In this document: in pieces, positions 1 to 9,535 of the stretch
Numbering within the stretch: position 1 is the first letter of the stretch
Layout: every line of letters begins with the position of its first letter
NCBI RefSeq assembly: GCF_014635545.1
Contig: NZ_BMDA01000001.1
Span: 1,380,739 to 1,444,738, forward strand
Length of the DNA stretch: 64,000 nucleotides
Reading direction: 5' to 3'
Source of the DNA: Acinetobacter courvalinii
Lineage (GTDB): Bacteria > Pseudomonadota > Gammaproteobacteria > Pseudomonadales > Moraxellaceae
Translations under genes and position numbers: made by a program
Notes under the pieces: model-generated
What the model saw: only the letters and a program-made list of their open reading frames with translations
Told to the model about the DNA's origin: nothing
Database searches by the model: none

Positions 1-1320
1 TTCCCATTTTTCGAACTGACTATGCGCCGGCAAAATATAATCGGCCAGACGTGCAGTTTCTGTCATCGCAACGTCCACCACGACCAGAAGCTCCAGTGAC
101 CGGAAGGCTTGCTCATAAGCTGCCGTATCAGGATAAGTCAGTAAAGGATTACAACTATCCACAAATACGGCACGAATCCGTTTTTCTCCTGCCTTTAGGA
201 TCTCATCTGGCAAGATATTCGGCGGAAAGAACCCCGAAATCGGAAACATTTTATGGTGAACTGTACGCCGATACTTGGGATTGCGCTCATCGGTATGGCT
301 CAGGATTGGAATAAACATACTATGCAGATTATTGCTTCCCTGCTGTCCAAAATGTCCTGTCAGGAGATATAGAAGTTTCTCTAAATAGCCATTCAAGGTG
401 GTGTTTAAGGTATGTTGAATTCCCAAATCAATACGTACACAACCACGTTTGGCTTGAGCAAAGTCACGTACGATCTGATAAATCAACCCAACCGGAACGT
501 CTGCTTTGTGGATATATTGTTCTATCGGAACCGCCGCAAAAGCCTGCTTTACTTCATCAAAACCATGAGTATGTTGATCTATAAACTGCTGGTCATAAAG
601 ATTTTCCTGCAACAGGATCGCAATCATGGCAGACATCAGATAAGCGTCCGTTCCCGGTTTCAGCTGTACATGAATATCCGCCTGTTTGGCTGTTTCGGTG
701 ACACGCGGATCGAACACCACCATGGTGCGATCCGGATCTTTTTTAATCTGTTTCAAGGTATCTCTGGCATTGGGAATGCCATGTGCCTGAAAGGGATTGG
801 TTCCAATAAACAGCACATAATCAGCATGCTCCACATCCTCGGTGGTATGACAGGCCTGGCTACCAAATAAACGACCATTGACCCAGAAATCTCCTGTTTT
901 TTCCTGAGCTAAGGAGTTATAAGCATAAAAGCTTTTCATGGCATATAACAGTTGCCGACCATAAGCAGCGCCCAAATGATTGCCCTGCCCACCGCCACCG
1001 ACAGTAGCGAATGCAGTTCCACCATGGGTATCCCGAATCTGGACCAGCTGTTCGGCAATCTCCTGAATCGCCTGGTCCCAGCTGATCTGCTGAAAGGAAC
1101 CATCAGCTTGACGCTTTAATGGTGCTGTCAAACGGTCTGCATGTTGCTGATAATGTTGCAATCGCGCTGCTTTCTGACAGATATAACCTTGTGAAAAAGG
1201 ATGGTTTACATCACCTTTGATCTTTTTAAACTGGTTATCTTCAATGTCCACACTCAGCCCACAGTTACGTGAACATAGTATGCAAGCTGTGACATCCTGT
1301 CTGGGTACCATGCCAGTCAT
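1..1320 (-). CDS. Molybdopterin-dependent oxidoreductase, C-terminal part cut off by the window edge
   Basis: The minus strand is open for exactly 440 codons from an ATG at 1318-1320 to base 1. The N terminus has a C-x2-C-x3-C cluster motif (ACILCSRNCGL), then a fourth cysteine in GYICQKAARL, which is the 4Fe-4S domain of the DMSO reductase/formate dehydrogenase superfamily. Next come typical bis-MGD segments: a Gly-rich GGGGQGNH, VLFIGTNPFQAHG and VVFDPRVTETAKQADIH. It is therefore an uncharacterised oxidoreductase of the formate dehydrogenase-like or assimilatory type; the substrate cannot be told. The next gene upstream on the same strand is a MaoC protein 26 bases away, so the two are probably cotranscribed. 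It is not nasA, which lies at 13.8 kb. Confidence 0.85.
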   Translation of the reverse strand, partial: MTGMVPRQDVTACILCSRNCGLSVDIEDNQFKKIKGDVNHPFSQGYICQKAARLQHYQQHADRLTAPLKRQADGSFQQISWDQAIQEIAEQLVQIRDTHGGTAFATVGGGGQGNHLGAAYGRQLLYAMKSFYAYNSLAQEKTGDFWVNGRLFGSQACHTTEDVEHADYVLFIGTNPFQAHGIPNARDTLKQIKKDPDRTMVVFDPRVTETAKQADIHVQLKPGTDAYLMSAMIAILLQENLYDQQFIDQHTHGFDEVKQAFAAVPIEQYIHKADVPVGLIYQIVRDFAQAKRGCVRIDLGIQHTLNTTLNGYLEKLLYLLTGHFGQQGSNNLHSMFIPILSHTDERNPKYRRTVHHKMFPISGFFPPNILPDEILKAGEKRIRAVFVDSCNPLLTYPDTAAYEQAFRSLELLVVVDVAMTETARLADYILPAHSQFEKWE

Positions 1321-1346
1321 TATTTTTCACCTTAATATTTATTGTT

Positions 1347-2222
1347 TTATGAATATTGACCTGTTAAGCAGATTTGTCCTGCTGCTCCCACTAAACGGAC
1401 ATGATTCTGCCCCTGCTCGCTGCTGATTTCGACTTGGTTATGTTCTGAAGGCAATTTAACCGGTTTTAAAAAGCGCACATCAATTTGCTGGATCGGTTCA
1501 GGAAGTAATTCAAAGCTGCGTGCAAACATACCAAAGCCATGTAAAACTTTTTGTCCAAAGCTCGACATTTTCGCTAACGGCCCGATCCAATGAATTGGAT
1601 TAAAGTCACCCGTCAGCAAGGCAAACTTAAAACCATCATCCGCTGTCGCCGACCACTCTCCCACAGATTGCCAGGTTTTGTCATCACGAGATTCTGTACG
1701 TTTGCTTTTCTTAAAATGCGGCAACATAAATACCATGTGTAATACCGTTTCGACTAATTCTGGCTGGGTAATCGTTCCGGTAATGATTTGCACGGAAAGA
1801 CGTGCCAGACCATTTCGTTCGTCCACCGTGGCGATTTTGGCCTGAATCAGCAGCTTTTCATTTCTTGGAATATCACCATAAATTTTTAAACTCACTCCTT
1901 GATTAATCACCTGACTGAGCGGATAAGCAGTCTGTAACAGTAGACGGGTCGCAAATGACAGCCCCCACTGGGATACCATATGTGCCGGAATTGTATTGGA
2001 ATATTTACTGAGCGGCGCTCCGCTCCATTGAATGTAGTGATTCACCAATTCATCACTCGGCGCTTTAATAATTTCTTTAATGGGTGCAAGTGCTTGCCAA
2101 TCACTTTGCACTGCTTTGGCTCTTTTAAAGCTTCGTAAGAATATTTTTCCAAGCCCAGTCAAGGTTGCCTGATGCTCAAATAAAAATTGCAATGGAATCT
2201 GCTGATAATGAACTGTCCGCAT
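1347..2222 (-). CDS. MaoC-like acyl dehydratase/hydratase, 291 residues
   Basis: The C-terminal half contains a hot-dog hydratase motif, GDFNPIHWIGPLAKMS followed by KVLHGFGMFARSFELL, matching the hydratase-2 signature of MaoC proteins (Asp and His catalytic dyad in D-x-N-P-x-H). The N-terminal half looks like a degenerate second hot-dog domain, as in enoyl-CoA hydratase 2 and related proteins. The likely role is acyl-CoA or acyl-ACP (de)hydration; the substrate is unknown. The open frame continues 18 codons upstream, but the ATG at 2220-2222 is chosen because AAGGAG lies directly in front of it at normal spacing. A sigma-70-like promoter lies about 110 bases upstream. Confidence 0.8.
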   Translation of the reverse strand: MRTVHYQQIPLQFLFEHQATLTGLGKIFLRSFKRAKAVQSDWQALAPIKEIIKAPSDELVNHYIQWSGAPLSKYSNTIPAHMVSQWGLSFATRLLLQTAYPLSQVINQGVSLKIYGDIPRNEKLLIQAKIATVDERNGLARLSVQIITGTITQPELVETVLHMVFMLPHFKKSKRTESRDDKTWQSVGEWSATADDGFKFALLTGDFNPIHWIGPLAKMSSFGQKVLHGFGMFARSFELLPEPIQQIDVRFLKPVKLPSEHNQVEISSEQGQNHVRLVGAAGQICLTGQYS

Positions 2223-2329
2223 CTCCAACTCCTTATTCCTGTTATTTTTTTCATGAGGTAAACGACAATAAGGCAATAGATTACCTGAATTGCAGTACTC
2301 TCGCCGTGCTTAAATTTCAAACAGGTTCT

Positions 2330-2364
2330 AAAATAGAACTCGTTAAGCCGAAGGTCAAGACCTT
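2330..2364 (-). promoter_or_regulatory. Promoter and overlapping dyad in front of the MaoC gene
   Basis: Read on the minus strand, TTGACC (2353-2358) and TATTTT (2330-2335) are 17 bases apart. The -35 box sits inside a perfect dyad, AAGGTC-AA-GACCTT at 2351-2364, a plausible operator. Assignment to the MaoC/oxidoreductase pair is inferred from position. The rest of 2365-2602 is AT-rich without a recognisable gene. Confidence 0.45.
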
Positions 2365-2603
2365 TTATCTGAATTCAAAAAATCTATGGATAGCCGCATG
2401 ACTTTGAGATGACAAGCTTATAACAACTTAATATAAGACAATTTAAGTTACAATTATGATAACAAACCACGTATTAATATATTGAGGTTTATTCTTTTTT
2501 ATAAAAATTTAAATAAAACAAAACTCAACTCAGCATTTTAGAAATAAAATTTTATTAAAATTCATACAATTACAATTTCACAAAAGTATTTTAATCCAAA
2601 ATA

Positions 2604-2640
2604 AAAAGGGCTTTTCATCTTTATGTAAAAGCCCTTTTAT
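2604..2640. terminator. Intrinsic terminator
   Basis: Arms AAAAGGGCTTTT and AAAAGCCCTTTT enclose an 11-base loop; A and T runs on both sides make it usable in both directions. It lies about 60 bases beyond the stop of the small minus-strand gene at 2698 and probably ends that transcript. Confidence 0.8.
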
Positions 2641-2697
2641 ATGAGACATATAATAACAAACTGACCTAAAAATGATTACTCAATCACAAAATGCTCA

Positions 2698-2892
2698 TCA
2701 ATATATTAACTTCTTATGTTTTACCAAGAGGTCTTTTTTCTCATTATATAGCTTTTCATTAATATCTTTTGATTGAAACATTTTGCTTCTTTTAATCATA
2801 TATTCAGGTTTGTAATTTCCTTCCTGATCATAATTTGCAGGATTAAATTCAGGAAAATCATCATAATAGTCAGATACTTTTTGCATATTCAT
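2698..2892 (-). CDS. Small hypothetical protein, 64 residues
   Basis: A strongly charged small protein, rich in Lys, Asp, Glu, Tyr and Asn, with no Cys, no signal peptide and no membrane segment. The start is supported by TAGGAGATGA just before the ATG. It is flanked by its own terminator and is transcribed away from otsBA. The start region has a Tyr/Asp-rich stretch (DYYDDFPEFNPANYD) and the C-terminal half is Lys-rich. I do not recognise the family. The position beside trehalose genes makes a small stress protein conceivable, but nothing in the sequence proves it. Confidence 0.6.
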   Translation of the reverse strand: MNMQKVSDYYDDFPEFNPANYDQEGNYKPEYMIKRSKMFQSKDINEKLYNEKKDLLVKHKKLIY

Positions 2893-3139
2893 CTCCTAAG
2901 ACTCAATACAGTTTATTAAAAATTAATATATTGAAGTATGTACTACAACAGAGCCATGCACTATATAAATCTTAAATACCAAAACATTCTATATGAGAAA
3001 TGTAAGAAAAATTTACGATGTATTACAAACATTACTAATGTAAATTACGTTCTGCTTATGTTTGCTTATTGACAACTCAACTATTATAAATTTTTTATCG
3101 CTCTATAATAAAATAAAATGGTAATAAGAGATATTAAAA

Positions 3140-4000
3140 TTGAACAATAGAACAGATAAAATAAGTTCAGCATCAGATTATTTAACCTGTCTGAGAGATA
3201 AGCTTAGCTCGAATAATAATAAGCCATGCCTGTTTCTGGATATAGATGGGACTTTATCGGATTTCCAATTAGATCCTAATGATTGCTATATTCCATCGAG
3301 CACTTTAGATATTATAAATAAAATAATATTAGAACAAATTCCGGTGGTCGCAGTAACTGGACGAGATATTGAATCTGCACGTAAACTATTTGAAACGATT
3401 GATCTTCCGATTGCTGCATTACATGGCTTAGAAATATATCTAGGTAAAGAAAAACAATTAAAAACATCGAAGAATTTTTTAGAAATTTCCTATATTTACA
3501 ACATATTAACTAAAGCATGTAGCTCTTATCCTGACTTACTGATTGAAAATAAGAGCTCTTCAATCGCCTTACATTATAGAAAAGCGCCTGAACTGGAAAA
3601 TATTGCAAAAAAAATAATATTGGAAACCCAGCAAGTATTTCCTCAGCTGAAATTAATTCAAGGCAAATTCGTTTATGAGTTAATTCCCGCACAAGCCAAT
3701 AAAGGTCTGGCAATTAAGGAAGTTTTAGCGCACCTCAAGCAACAAGATGCTTATGCACCCATTTTTATTGGCGATGACGTTACGGATGAAGATGGCTTTT
3801 ATGTTGTCAATCAGATTGAACAAGGCATTTCAATCAAAGTAGGCCAAGGATTGACCCATGCCAGATACCAACTTGAAGACACAAAACAAGTTCATGATTT
3901 TTTAGAATTATTTTTAGAGCATGTTCAAAACCATGACAACAATATCAACAACATTAAGGGCAACAACAACTTAGGTGGAGAGAAAATATGTCTAAATTAA
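3140..4000 (+). CDS. otsB: Trehalose-6-phosphate phosphatase
   Basis: Removes phosphate from trehalose-6-phosphate, the second step of trehalose synthesis. The HAD-superfamily motif I (FLDIDGTLSDF, with both Asp residues) lies near residue 32, a VTGRD motif near 73, and the terminal FIGDDVTDEDGFY motif, with Mg-binding Asp residues, near residue 212. The length of 286 fits OtsB. No ATG is available in frame before motif I, and an in-frame stop at 3125 limits the upstream extension, so the start is the TTG at 3140 with AAGAGA 8 bases upstream. It overlaps otsA by 13 bases, so translation is probably coupled. Trehalose is a compatible solute linked to salt, heat and drying tolerance. Confidence 0.95.
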   Translation: MNNRTDKISSASDYLTCLRDKLSSNNNKPCLFLDIDGTLSDFQLDPNDCYIPSSTLDIINKIILEQIPVVAVTGRDIESARKLFETIDLPIAALHGLEIYLGKEKQLKTSKNFLEISYIYNILTKACSSYPDLLIENKSSSIALHYRKAPELENIAKKIILETQQVFPQLKLIQGKFVYELIPAQANKGLAIKEVLAHLKQQDAYAPIFIGDDVTDEDGFYVVNQIEQGISIKVGQGLTHARYQLEDTKQVHDFLELFLEHVQNHDNNINNIKGNNNLGGEKICLN

Positions 4001-5424
4001 TTATTTTATCCAATCGTGTCAGTATTCCAAACGGGCAAAAGGCTTCGGCAGGTGGACTTGCTGTGGCAATACAAGATGCTTTAGATGATATTGGCGGTGT
4101 ATGGCTTGGATGGAACGGAGAAAGAGTCGATACACCAGATGAGGTACAGTTTAATTTACTTCGTAAAGATGACGTTGAATATATCACCTGCCCTTTAACT
4201 GAGTCGCAATATTCAGATTATTATGCCGGATTTGCCAATAATACACTTTGGCCAGCCATGCATTATCGTTCTGACCTAATTGAATATAAATCATCGGAGT
4301 ATGAAGGTTATCAGCAAGTTAATTATTTATTCGCTCAAAAACTTGCAGAAATTGCAGAACCCGACGATACCATCTGGGTGCATGACTACCACTTCTTGAG
4401 CGTGGCAAAATACTGCCGTGAATTGGGTATGCAAAACAAGATTGGATTCTTCCTGCATATCCCTTTTGCTCCTTTATTTATCTGGCAAAAAATTCCGTGT
4501 GCACAGGCATTGATTGAAGACTTGTGTCAGTACGATGTGGTGGGTCTGCAAACCGAAAAAGATCAGAAAGTATGTATGCAAGTCTGCACATCCTTATTGA
4601 AAGTACAAAAGATTCAGCAAACTTTATTAAGTTACCATCAACGTTTGACCATGATTAAATGCTATCCGATTGGGATCAATCCAACAGCCATCCAAAAAGC
4701 AGCCCAACAGTTTATCGATGTTCAGGATTTCATTACCCGTCCTGTGGAACTGAATGCCGCGAAAACCATTATTGGCGTCGACCGGATCGATTACTCAAAA
4801 GGTTTGCTGGAACGCTTCCTGTCCTATGCAGAATTTTTAGAGCAATATCCTGAATATCATCAACATATTCAACATTTGCAGATTGCTTGCCCGTGTCGTC
4901 TGGAAGTCCCTGCTTATCAACGTTTATTTGAGCGTTTTAAAATTAAGATCGAGATGATTAATCAGGAATTTGCCCAAGAAGACTGGCAACCGGTGGAATG
5001 TATCTATGATGCAATGAAACATCATCACTTGATGCAAATCTATCGTCAGGCCGATGTCTGCTGGATCAGTTCAATTCGTGACGGCATGAATCTGGTCGCA
5101 AAAGAATATATTGCGGCACAAAATCCGTCTAATCCAGGCGTATTAATTTTGTCTAAATATGCAGGTGCAGCGGAACACATGTCAGAAGCAATTCTGGTAG
5201 ACCCGACCGATAAAACGGCGATGGTCAATGCCTTAAAAACCGCGCTGGAAATGCCGCGTCAAGAACGTATTTCACGCTACAAACAACTGATGAAAGGTTT
5301 AAAAGATTTTGATATTAATGACTGGCGCAATGCATTTCTTAGTGACTTACATTACAAAACCGCTTTACAGGATTTCAGATTTATGGGAATGCGTAACGTT
5401 AATCCGATTTATCAAAATTTATAA
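3988..5424 (+). CDS. otsA: Trehalose-6-phosphate synthase, GT20 family
   Basis: Makes trehalose-6-phosphate from a nucleotide-activated glucose and glucose-6-phosphate in the cytoplasm. Family signatures are present in order: SNRVSIPN and AGGLAVAIQDAL at the N terminus, WVHDYHFL near residue 130, GFFLHIPFAP near 150, VDRIDYSKG (sugar-phosphate binding) near 265 and SSIRDGMNLVAKEY near 360. The length of 478 is typical. AGGTGGAG precedes the ATG, which lies inside the end of otsB. It is the last gene of the operon and a strong hairpin follows 16 bases after the stop. Confidence 0.96.
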   Translation: MSKLIILSNRVSIPNGQKASAGGLAVAIQDALDDIGGVWLGWNGERVDTPDEVQFNLLRKDDVEYITCPLTESQYSDYYAGFANNTLWPAMHYRSDLIEYKSSEYEGYQQVNYLFAQKLAEIAEPDDTIWVHDYHFLSVAKYCRELGMQNKIGFFLHIPFAPLFIWQKIPCAQALIEDLCQYDVVGLQTEKDQKVCMQVCTSLLKVQKIQQTLLSYHQRLTMIKCYPIGINPTAIQKAAQQFIDVQDFITRPVELNAAKTIIGVDRIDYSKGLLERFLSYAEFLEQYPEYHQHIQHLQIACPCRLEVPAYQRLFERFKIKIEMINQEFAQEDWQPVECIYDAMKHHHLMQIYRQADVCWISSIRDGMNLVAKEYIAAQNPSNPGVLILSKYAGAAEHMSEAILVDPTDKTAMVNALKTALEMPRQERISRYKQLMKGLKDFDINDWRNAFLSDLHYKTALQDFRFMGMRNVNPIYQNL

Positions 5425-5440
5425 CAGCCATTTAGCAAGC

Positions 5441-5468
5441 AACTGGCAATATCCAGATATTGCCAGTT
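5441..5468. terminator. Perfect hairpin between convergent genes
   Basis: Thirteen-base perfect arms (AACTGGCAATATC at 5441-5453, its complement at 5456-5468) with a two-base centre, followed on the plus strand by CAATTTT. It lies between the convergent otsA and MFS genes and probably ends otsBA transcription. Confidence 0.7.
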
Positions 5469-5484
5469 CAATTTTACCTGTATC

Positions 5485-6675
5485 TTATTTCACGTAAGTC
5501 CAACGATTTAATGCTACTATCAGCAATAATACGCCTGATAAGGCCATAAAAACCGTACTTAAACCGAACAGCTCAGCAATCATTCCAATCATAGCAGGCC
5601 CGACCAGTATGCCTGTATAGGCCAATGTTGACACACAAGACAGTGCGATTGCGCTTGTCATGACGGTCTGACGTCCGGCACGTGAAAACATGATCGGTAC
5701 GATATTGGAACATCCTGCACCAACTAAAGTATAGCCCAGTAATACCAGCCACCAATGCGGTGCAATACTGACCAGCGCCAAACCCAAGGCGGCACAAATC
5801 GCGCTATAGCTGAGCAGTTTTTTCTCACCGAAATAGCGGATCAGGGTGTGTCCGGTAAAACGTCCTGTGGTCATGGCAATCGCAAAAAAGGTATAGGCCA
5901 ATCCTGCAAAGGCAGCATTTACCCCATATTCATGGGTTAAATAAATCCCGCTCCAGTCCATTGCTGCGCCTTCCATCATAAAAATGATAAAGCAAGCCAA
6001 CCCGATCAGCACAATCAAAGGTTGTGGCAAACGCTGGAGAAGCGACTTTTTAACGGTCGAGGATGCTTCTGGTACTGTATTTTCCACCGCTTTTATACTG
6101 AGTGGCGCTAAAAGAACGGCGATAAGTACCAACAGCAAGCTCACTGCCAGCGCACTCACCAGCGGTGAAACACTCAAGGCCAGTAATGCAGTAATGGTCA
6201 GTACGCCGGCCAATCCGCCCAGACTGGCCATCCCATGAAAGCCGGACATCAGCGATTTCAGGCTGTTCTTCTCGACCACCACAGCCTGGATATTAAGCGC
6301 AACGCCCAAGCTTCCTGAGGCGGTACCAAATAAGAATAAGGAGATGGCCATCATTAAAGGGGTACTGCATAAACTCAGGCTAGGCAGCAAAACGGCGAGC
6401 AACAATAAAGCAAAGCCAATCGGTACACGGCAGCCAATACGCTGGACGATTTTGCCCGTCGCAGGCATAGCCAGCATGCCACCTAAGCCACCGCATAATA
6501 ACAATAAGCCGAAATCTGCATGATTAAAATGCAGACGCTGTTGCGCAAAAGGGATCAGCGGTGCCCAGGCAGCCGTAGCAAAACCCAAGCCGAAAAAGCT
6601 GAAGCGAGTTGAAAGACGTTGAGCACTTAATTGAATTTCAGGATCAACAAGGGCAGCTCTGGAAAAAAGGATCAT
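5485..6675 (-). CDS. MFS transporter, YbjJ-like
   Basis: 396 residues with about 12 hydrophobic segments. MFS features include GGLGGMLAMPATGKIVQRIG (loop 2-3 region) near residue 65 and FGTASGSLGVALNIQAVVVE near 120, which resembles the YbjJ subgroup, where an acidic residue follows the fourth helix. GFHGMASLGGLAG near 150 fits the same group. Substrate unknown; YbjJ relatives are often annotated as sugar or drug transporters, without proof. It is a single gene, convergent with otsA, and a bidirectional hairpin lies about 60 bases upstream of its start. Confidence 0.8.
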   Translation of the reverse strand: MILFSRAALVDPEIQLSAQRLSTRFSFFGLGFATAAWAPLIPFAQQRLHFNHADFGLLLLCGGLGGMLAMPATGKIVQRIGCRVPIGFALLLLAVLLPSLSLCSTPLMMAISLFLFGTASGSLGVALNIQAVVVEKNSLKSLMSGFHGMASLGGLAGVLTITALLALSVSPLVSALAVSLLLVLIAVLLAPLSIKAVENTVPEASSTVKKSLLQRLPQPLIVLIGLACFIIFMMEGAAMDWSGIYLTHEYGVNAAFAGLAYTFFAIAMTTGRFTGHTLIRYFGEKKLLSYSAICAALGLALVSIAPHWWLVLLGYTLVGAGCSNIVPIMFSRAGRQTVMTSAIALSCVSTLAYTGILVGPAMIGMIAELFGLSTVFMALSGVLLLIVALNRWTYVK

Positions 6676-6735
6676 TTAATACCATCCACACAAATTAACT
6701 CAGATCTTCCATCTCAGATAAATCTCCATAGAAAA

Positions 6736-6784
6736 ACCCCTGTGGATCTATAGAGCAGTTCTATAAATTCACAGAGGCTTTTAT
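6736..6784. terminator. Bidirectional terminator-like hairpin upstream of the MFS gene
   Basis: Nineteen-base imperfect arms (CCCCTGTGGATCTATAGAG at 6737-6755 with 6760-6778) have a short loop; T-runs follow on both strands. It lies between the sulP-like gene and the MFS gene, only about 60 bases before the MFS start, so it either insulates that gene from upstream transcription or acts as an attenuator. The remaining AT-rich DNA at 6785-7065 shows no gene. Confidence 0.55.
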
Positions 6785-7065
6785 GGCGAAATTATACACA
6801 AAATTACATGAAAAACATCTTTTTTTACAAATATAAAGTTATTAAATTTCAAATACTTAATTTCATATTTACAATAAAATTAAAATGTTTATTTCTAAGG
6901 CTTTTTTGATTTTCCTAAACATATTCAATCATAAATCGAAGCATATTCATGGCTTAATCAGCATTTATATAAAATTGTGAAGCATGTTGTTTGTATAAGA
7001 AAAGTTTCAGATCAACCTTACAAAGCTTCATTTTTCTAAAAGATAAAAAACTGCCGCTGAAAAGC

Positions 7066-7092
7066 AAAAACCCCTGCCAGCGCAGAGGTTTT
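7066..7092 (-). terminator. Intrinsic terminator after the SulP gene
   Basis: Imperfect arms AAAACCCCTG and CAGAGGTTTT are followed on the minus strand by a T-run. It is located 26 bases past the SulP stop codon. Confidence 0.7.
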
Positions 7093-7117
7093 ATTTGTTT
7101 ATTTTAACCCCCCCCAT

Positions 7118-8572
7118 TTAGATTTTGGAGTGGGTGCCATATTGATCAATCATGATTGAACTGGCTTCATTCAGTCCGCGGACGGTGACATCGACGCCAT
7201 TTTTCTGGAATTTACTCACTACAGTATCCAGCATTGCCACTGAAGTCACATCCCAGATATGCGAATGGGTTAAATCAATAACCACCTGTTTTACCCCTTC
7301 TTTAAAGTCAAAACAATGTAAGAACTTTTCGGATGAACTAAAAAAGATTTGTCCATGCAGTACATATAAGCGTGCCGGACCTTCAAATGAGGTCTTCACA
7401 TGAATGTCATTTTCCAGTTTATTGGCCAGGAACAATGCCGATAGCAGCACACCGGTTAATACCCCTAAAGCCAGATTATGCGTGGCCACCACCACGCCAA
7501 CTGTTGCGATCATCACCACATTACTGCTCTTTGGATTGGAACTGAACTGGGTAATCGACTTCCATTCAAAGGTGCTGATCGAAACCATGATCATCACAGC
7601 CACCAAAGCCGCCATCGGAATGACTTTGAGCCAGTCACTCAGAAACACCACCAGAATGAGTAAAAACACACCCGCACAAAAGGTCGATAATCTGGTCAGT
7701 CCACCTGATTTTACATTAATCATGGATTGACCAATCATGGCACAACCGGCCATGCCGCCCATGAAGCCCGAGGCAATATTGGCAATACCCTGCCCTTTAC
7801 ACTCTTGAAACTTGTCGCTGGGCGTATCGGTCATTTCATCGACAATCGTGGCGGTCATCATCGATTCCAGCAGGCCGACGACCGCCATGGGAATGGAATA
7901 AGGCAGGATGATCATCAATGTTTCAAGATTTAAAGGAATATCAGGTAACAAAAACACCGGCAGCGTATCCGGTAATGCACCCATATCGCCAACGGTTCTG
8001 AGATCCAGCCCCATAGACATTGCTATCAGGGTAATGATGATAATGCACACCAACGGCGATGGCAGCAGCTTTCCGAGCTTCGGAATCAGGGGAAATAAAT
8101 AGATAATGGCTAAACCGAGGGCAACAAAAGCATATACATGCCATGTCACATGCATCAGTTCCGGTAACTGGGCCATAAAAATCAGAATGGCTAAGGCGTT
8201 GACGAAACCGATAACCACAGATTTAGAAACGAAGCGCATCAACTTGGCCAGTTTGAGATAGCCCGCAATAATCTGGAATACACCTGTCAGAATGGTGGCT
8301 GCCAGTAAATACTGCAATCCGTGTTCCTTGACCAACGTGACCATCAGTAAAGCCATGGCACCTGTTGCAGCAGAAATCATGGCTGGACGACCGCCAACAA
8401 ATGAAATCACCACCGCAATACAGAAAGAAGCATACAGGCCAATTTTTGGATCGACACCCGCAATAATGGAAAATGCAATCGCTTCTGGTATAAGAGCCAG
8501 ACCAACCACAAGCCCGGACAAAATATCCCCGCGAATATTGGAGAACCACTGTTCCCGAACATTGGATAACAT
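7118..8572 (-). CDS. SulP-family anion transporter with STAS domain
   Basis: 484 residues. The N terminus has the SulP core ([20 protein letters not shown] and [19 protein letters not shown]), followed by about ten membrane segments to residue 380. Residues from about 400 form a soluble STAS domain ([22 protein letters not shown]). SulP members carry sulfate, bicarbonate or other anions; the short length and sequence style resemble bacterial bicarbonate/sulfate transporters of the BicA/YchM type, but the substrate is not determined by sequence. The start ATG at 8570-8572 lacks a strong ribosome-binding site (AGGC only). It is a single gene with a terminator. Confidence 0.88.
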   Translation of the reverse strand: MLSNVREQWFSNIRGDILSGLVVGLALIPEAIAFSIIAGVDPKIGLYASFCIAVVISFVGGRPAMISAATGAMALLMVTLVKEHGLQYLLAATILTGVFQIIAGYLKLAKLMRFVSKSVVIGFVNALAILIFMAQLPELMHVTWHVYAFVALGLAIIYLFPLIPKLGKLLPSPLVCIIIITLIAMSMGLDLRTVGDMGALPDTLPVFLLPDIPLNLETLMIILPYSIPMAVVGLLESMMTATIVDEMTDTPSDKFQECKGQGIANIASGFMGGMAGCAMIGQSMINVKSGGLTRLSTFCAGVFLLILVVFLSDWLKVIPMAALVAVMIMVSISTFEWKSITQFSSNPKSSNVVMIATVGVVVATHNLALGVLTGVLLSALFLANKLENDIHVKTSFEGPARLYVLHGQIFFSSSEKFLHCFDFKEGVKQVVIDLTHSHIWDVTSVAMLDTVVSKFQKNGVDVTVRGLNEASSIMIDQYGTHSKI

Positions 8573-8822
8573 AGAAATAGCCTATTGGTATATTTTTAAA
8601 TAAAGGCCAGTGATGTGATATATACATGCACACGACTACACCACATCACTAGTCAAAGTGATGAGTTAATTTTCAAGCAAGAGAAATCAACTAGGGTGGC
8701 GTAAGCTGCATAAGATGAATGAACAGATCAGAATGAATTGTGGCGCTAGCCTAACATAGGGATAAAATGATGTCTAACCGTATCTTCACATCCTTAAATG
8801 ACCATCTCCTGTCTATTTAAGC

Positions 8823-8902
8823 AAAAAAATACCGCCAATAAAGACGGTACGCTGCAGTCCAGCGATTGCAGAAGTATGAGGGGTTCGGAGCCTCATACTT
8901 CT
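8823..8902 (-). terminator. Tandem hairpins after the gene at 8917
   Basis: On the minus strand the stop at 8917 is followed by a perfect 12-base hairpin (8870-8881 with 8891-8902, AGAAGTATGAGG) without a T-run, then by a 7-base hairpin (8830-8836 with 8843-8849) followed by seven Ts, a normal intrinsic terminator. The remaining gap, 8573-8822, holds the SulP leader and no gene. Confidence 0.7.
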
Positions 8903-8916
8903 TTAGCACAACTTGT

Positions 8917-9366
8917 TTAACTCATTGAATGTTGTTTGAATTCTTCGCTTTTAAAATAGGAGACCAATTCGTCATAGCAATCCTCTGGCTGCGGACGAAC
9001 CAGTTTCTGAATTTCATAATGAACCGTAAATTCAGGTGGAATATGTTCCAGAATTGGAGGAAGCTTTTTCTTACCGCCAATGGTGATTCTTTCAATAAAA
9101 CCTGCTAACCATAAAATGAATTCATCCCGATGTTGATGATGTGGCACCAGGCTAACATCAATATTCAGGGCATCTTCACGTAGCGGCTTTTGGAAACCTT
9201 CCTGAAAATCGATATACTGGTACAGCAATTTCATTTCTGTCCCCTTGATTTCCTCGCGCACTTCTTTAATTAAAAAATTTAAATACTCAACAGGTTTTTG
9301 CGTAAATTTTTTTTCATCTTTAAACTTGTTATACACTTTTTCCGCTATACGCAAATATTGTGGCAT
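8917..9366 (-). CDS. Hypothetical protein, 149 residues
   Basis: Soluble protein with predicted helices, no Cys, signal peptide or membrane segment. It has a central HHQHRDEF stretch near residue 76 and a terminal PEDCYDELVSYFKSEEF region. TATGGAGGAGATAACA in front of the ATG is a strong ribosome-binding site. I do not recognise the family. It is monocistronic: the next gene upstream on the strand ends at 9536 and has its own terminator between the two. Confidence 0.7.
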   Translation of the reverse strand: MPQYLRIAEKVYNKFKDEKKFTQKPVEYLNFLIKEVREEIKGTEMKLLYQYIDFQEGFQKPLREDALNIDVSLVPHHQHRDEFILWLAGFIERITIGGKKKLPPILEHIPPEFTVHYEIQKLVRPQPEDCYDELVSYFKSEEFKQHSMS

Positions 9367-9478
9367 TTGTTATCTCCTCCATATTTTCTACACAGGGTAA
9401 ATTATGGAGATATCCTAGTTATCATTTGTAATGATTGTTTAGTTTTATTTTTACTATGTAACTGTAATGTATAAGGAA

Positions 9479-9503
9479 AATCCTGAGTTGCTGACTCAGG
9501 ATT
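9479..9503 (-). terminator. Intrinsic terminator after the gene at 9536
   Basis: Ten-base arms (AATCCTGAGT and its complement) with a short loop; on the minus strand a TTTT run follows. It lies 33 bases past the stop codon. Confidence 0.75.
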
Positions 9504-9535
9504 CGGCTAGAACCGCACTTTAAATAGTGACTCTT

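Noticed and set aside
412-870. Plus-strand frame of 152 codons inside the first gene
   Set aside because: Antisense to a well supported molybdopterin oxidoreductase; no ribosome site.
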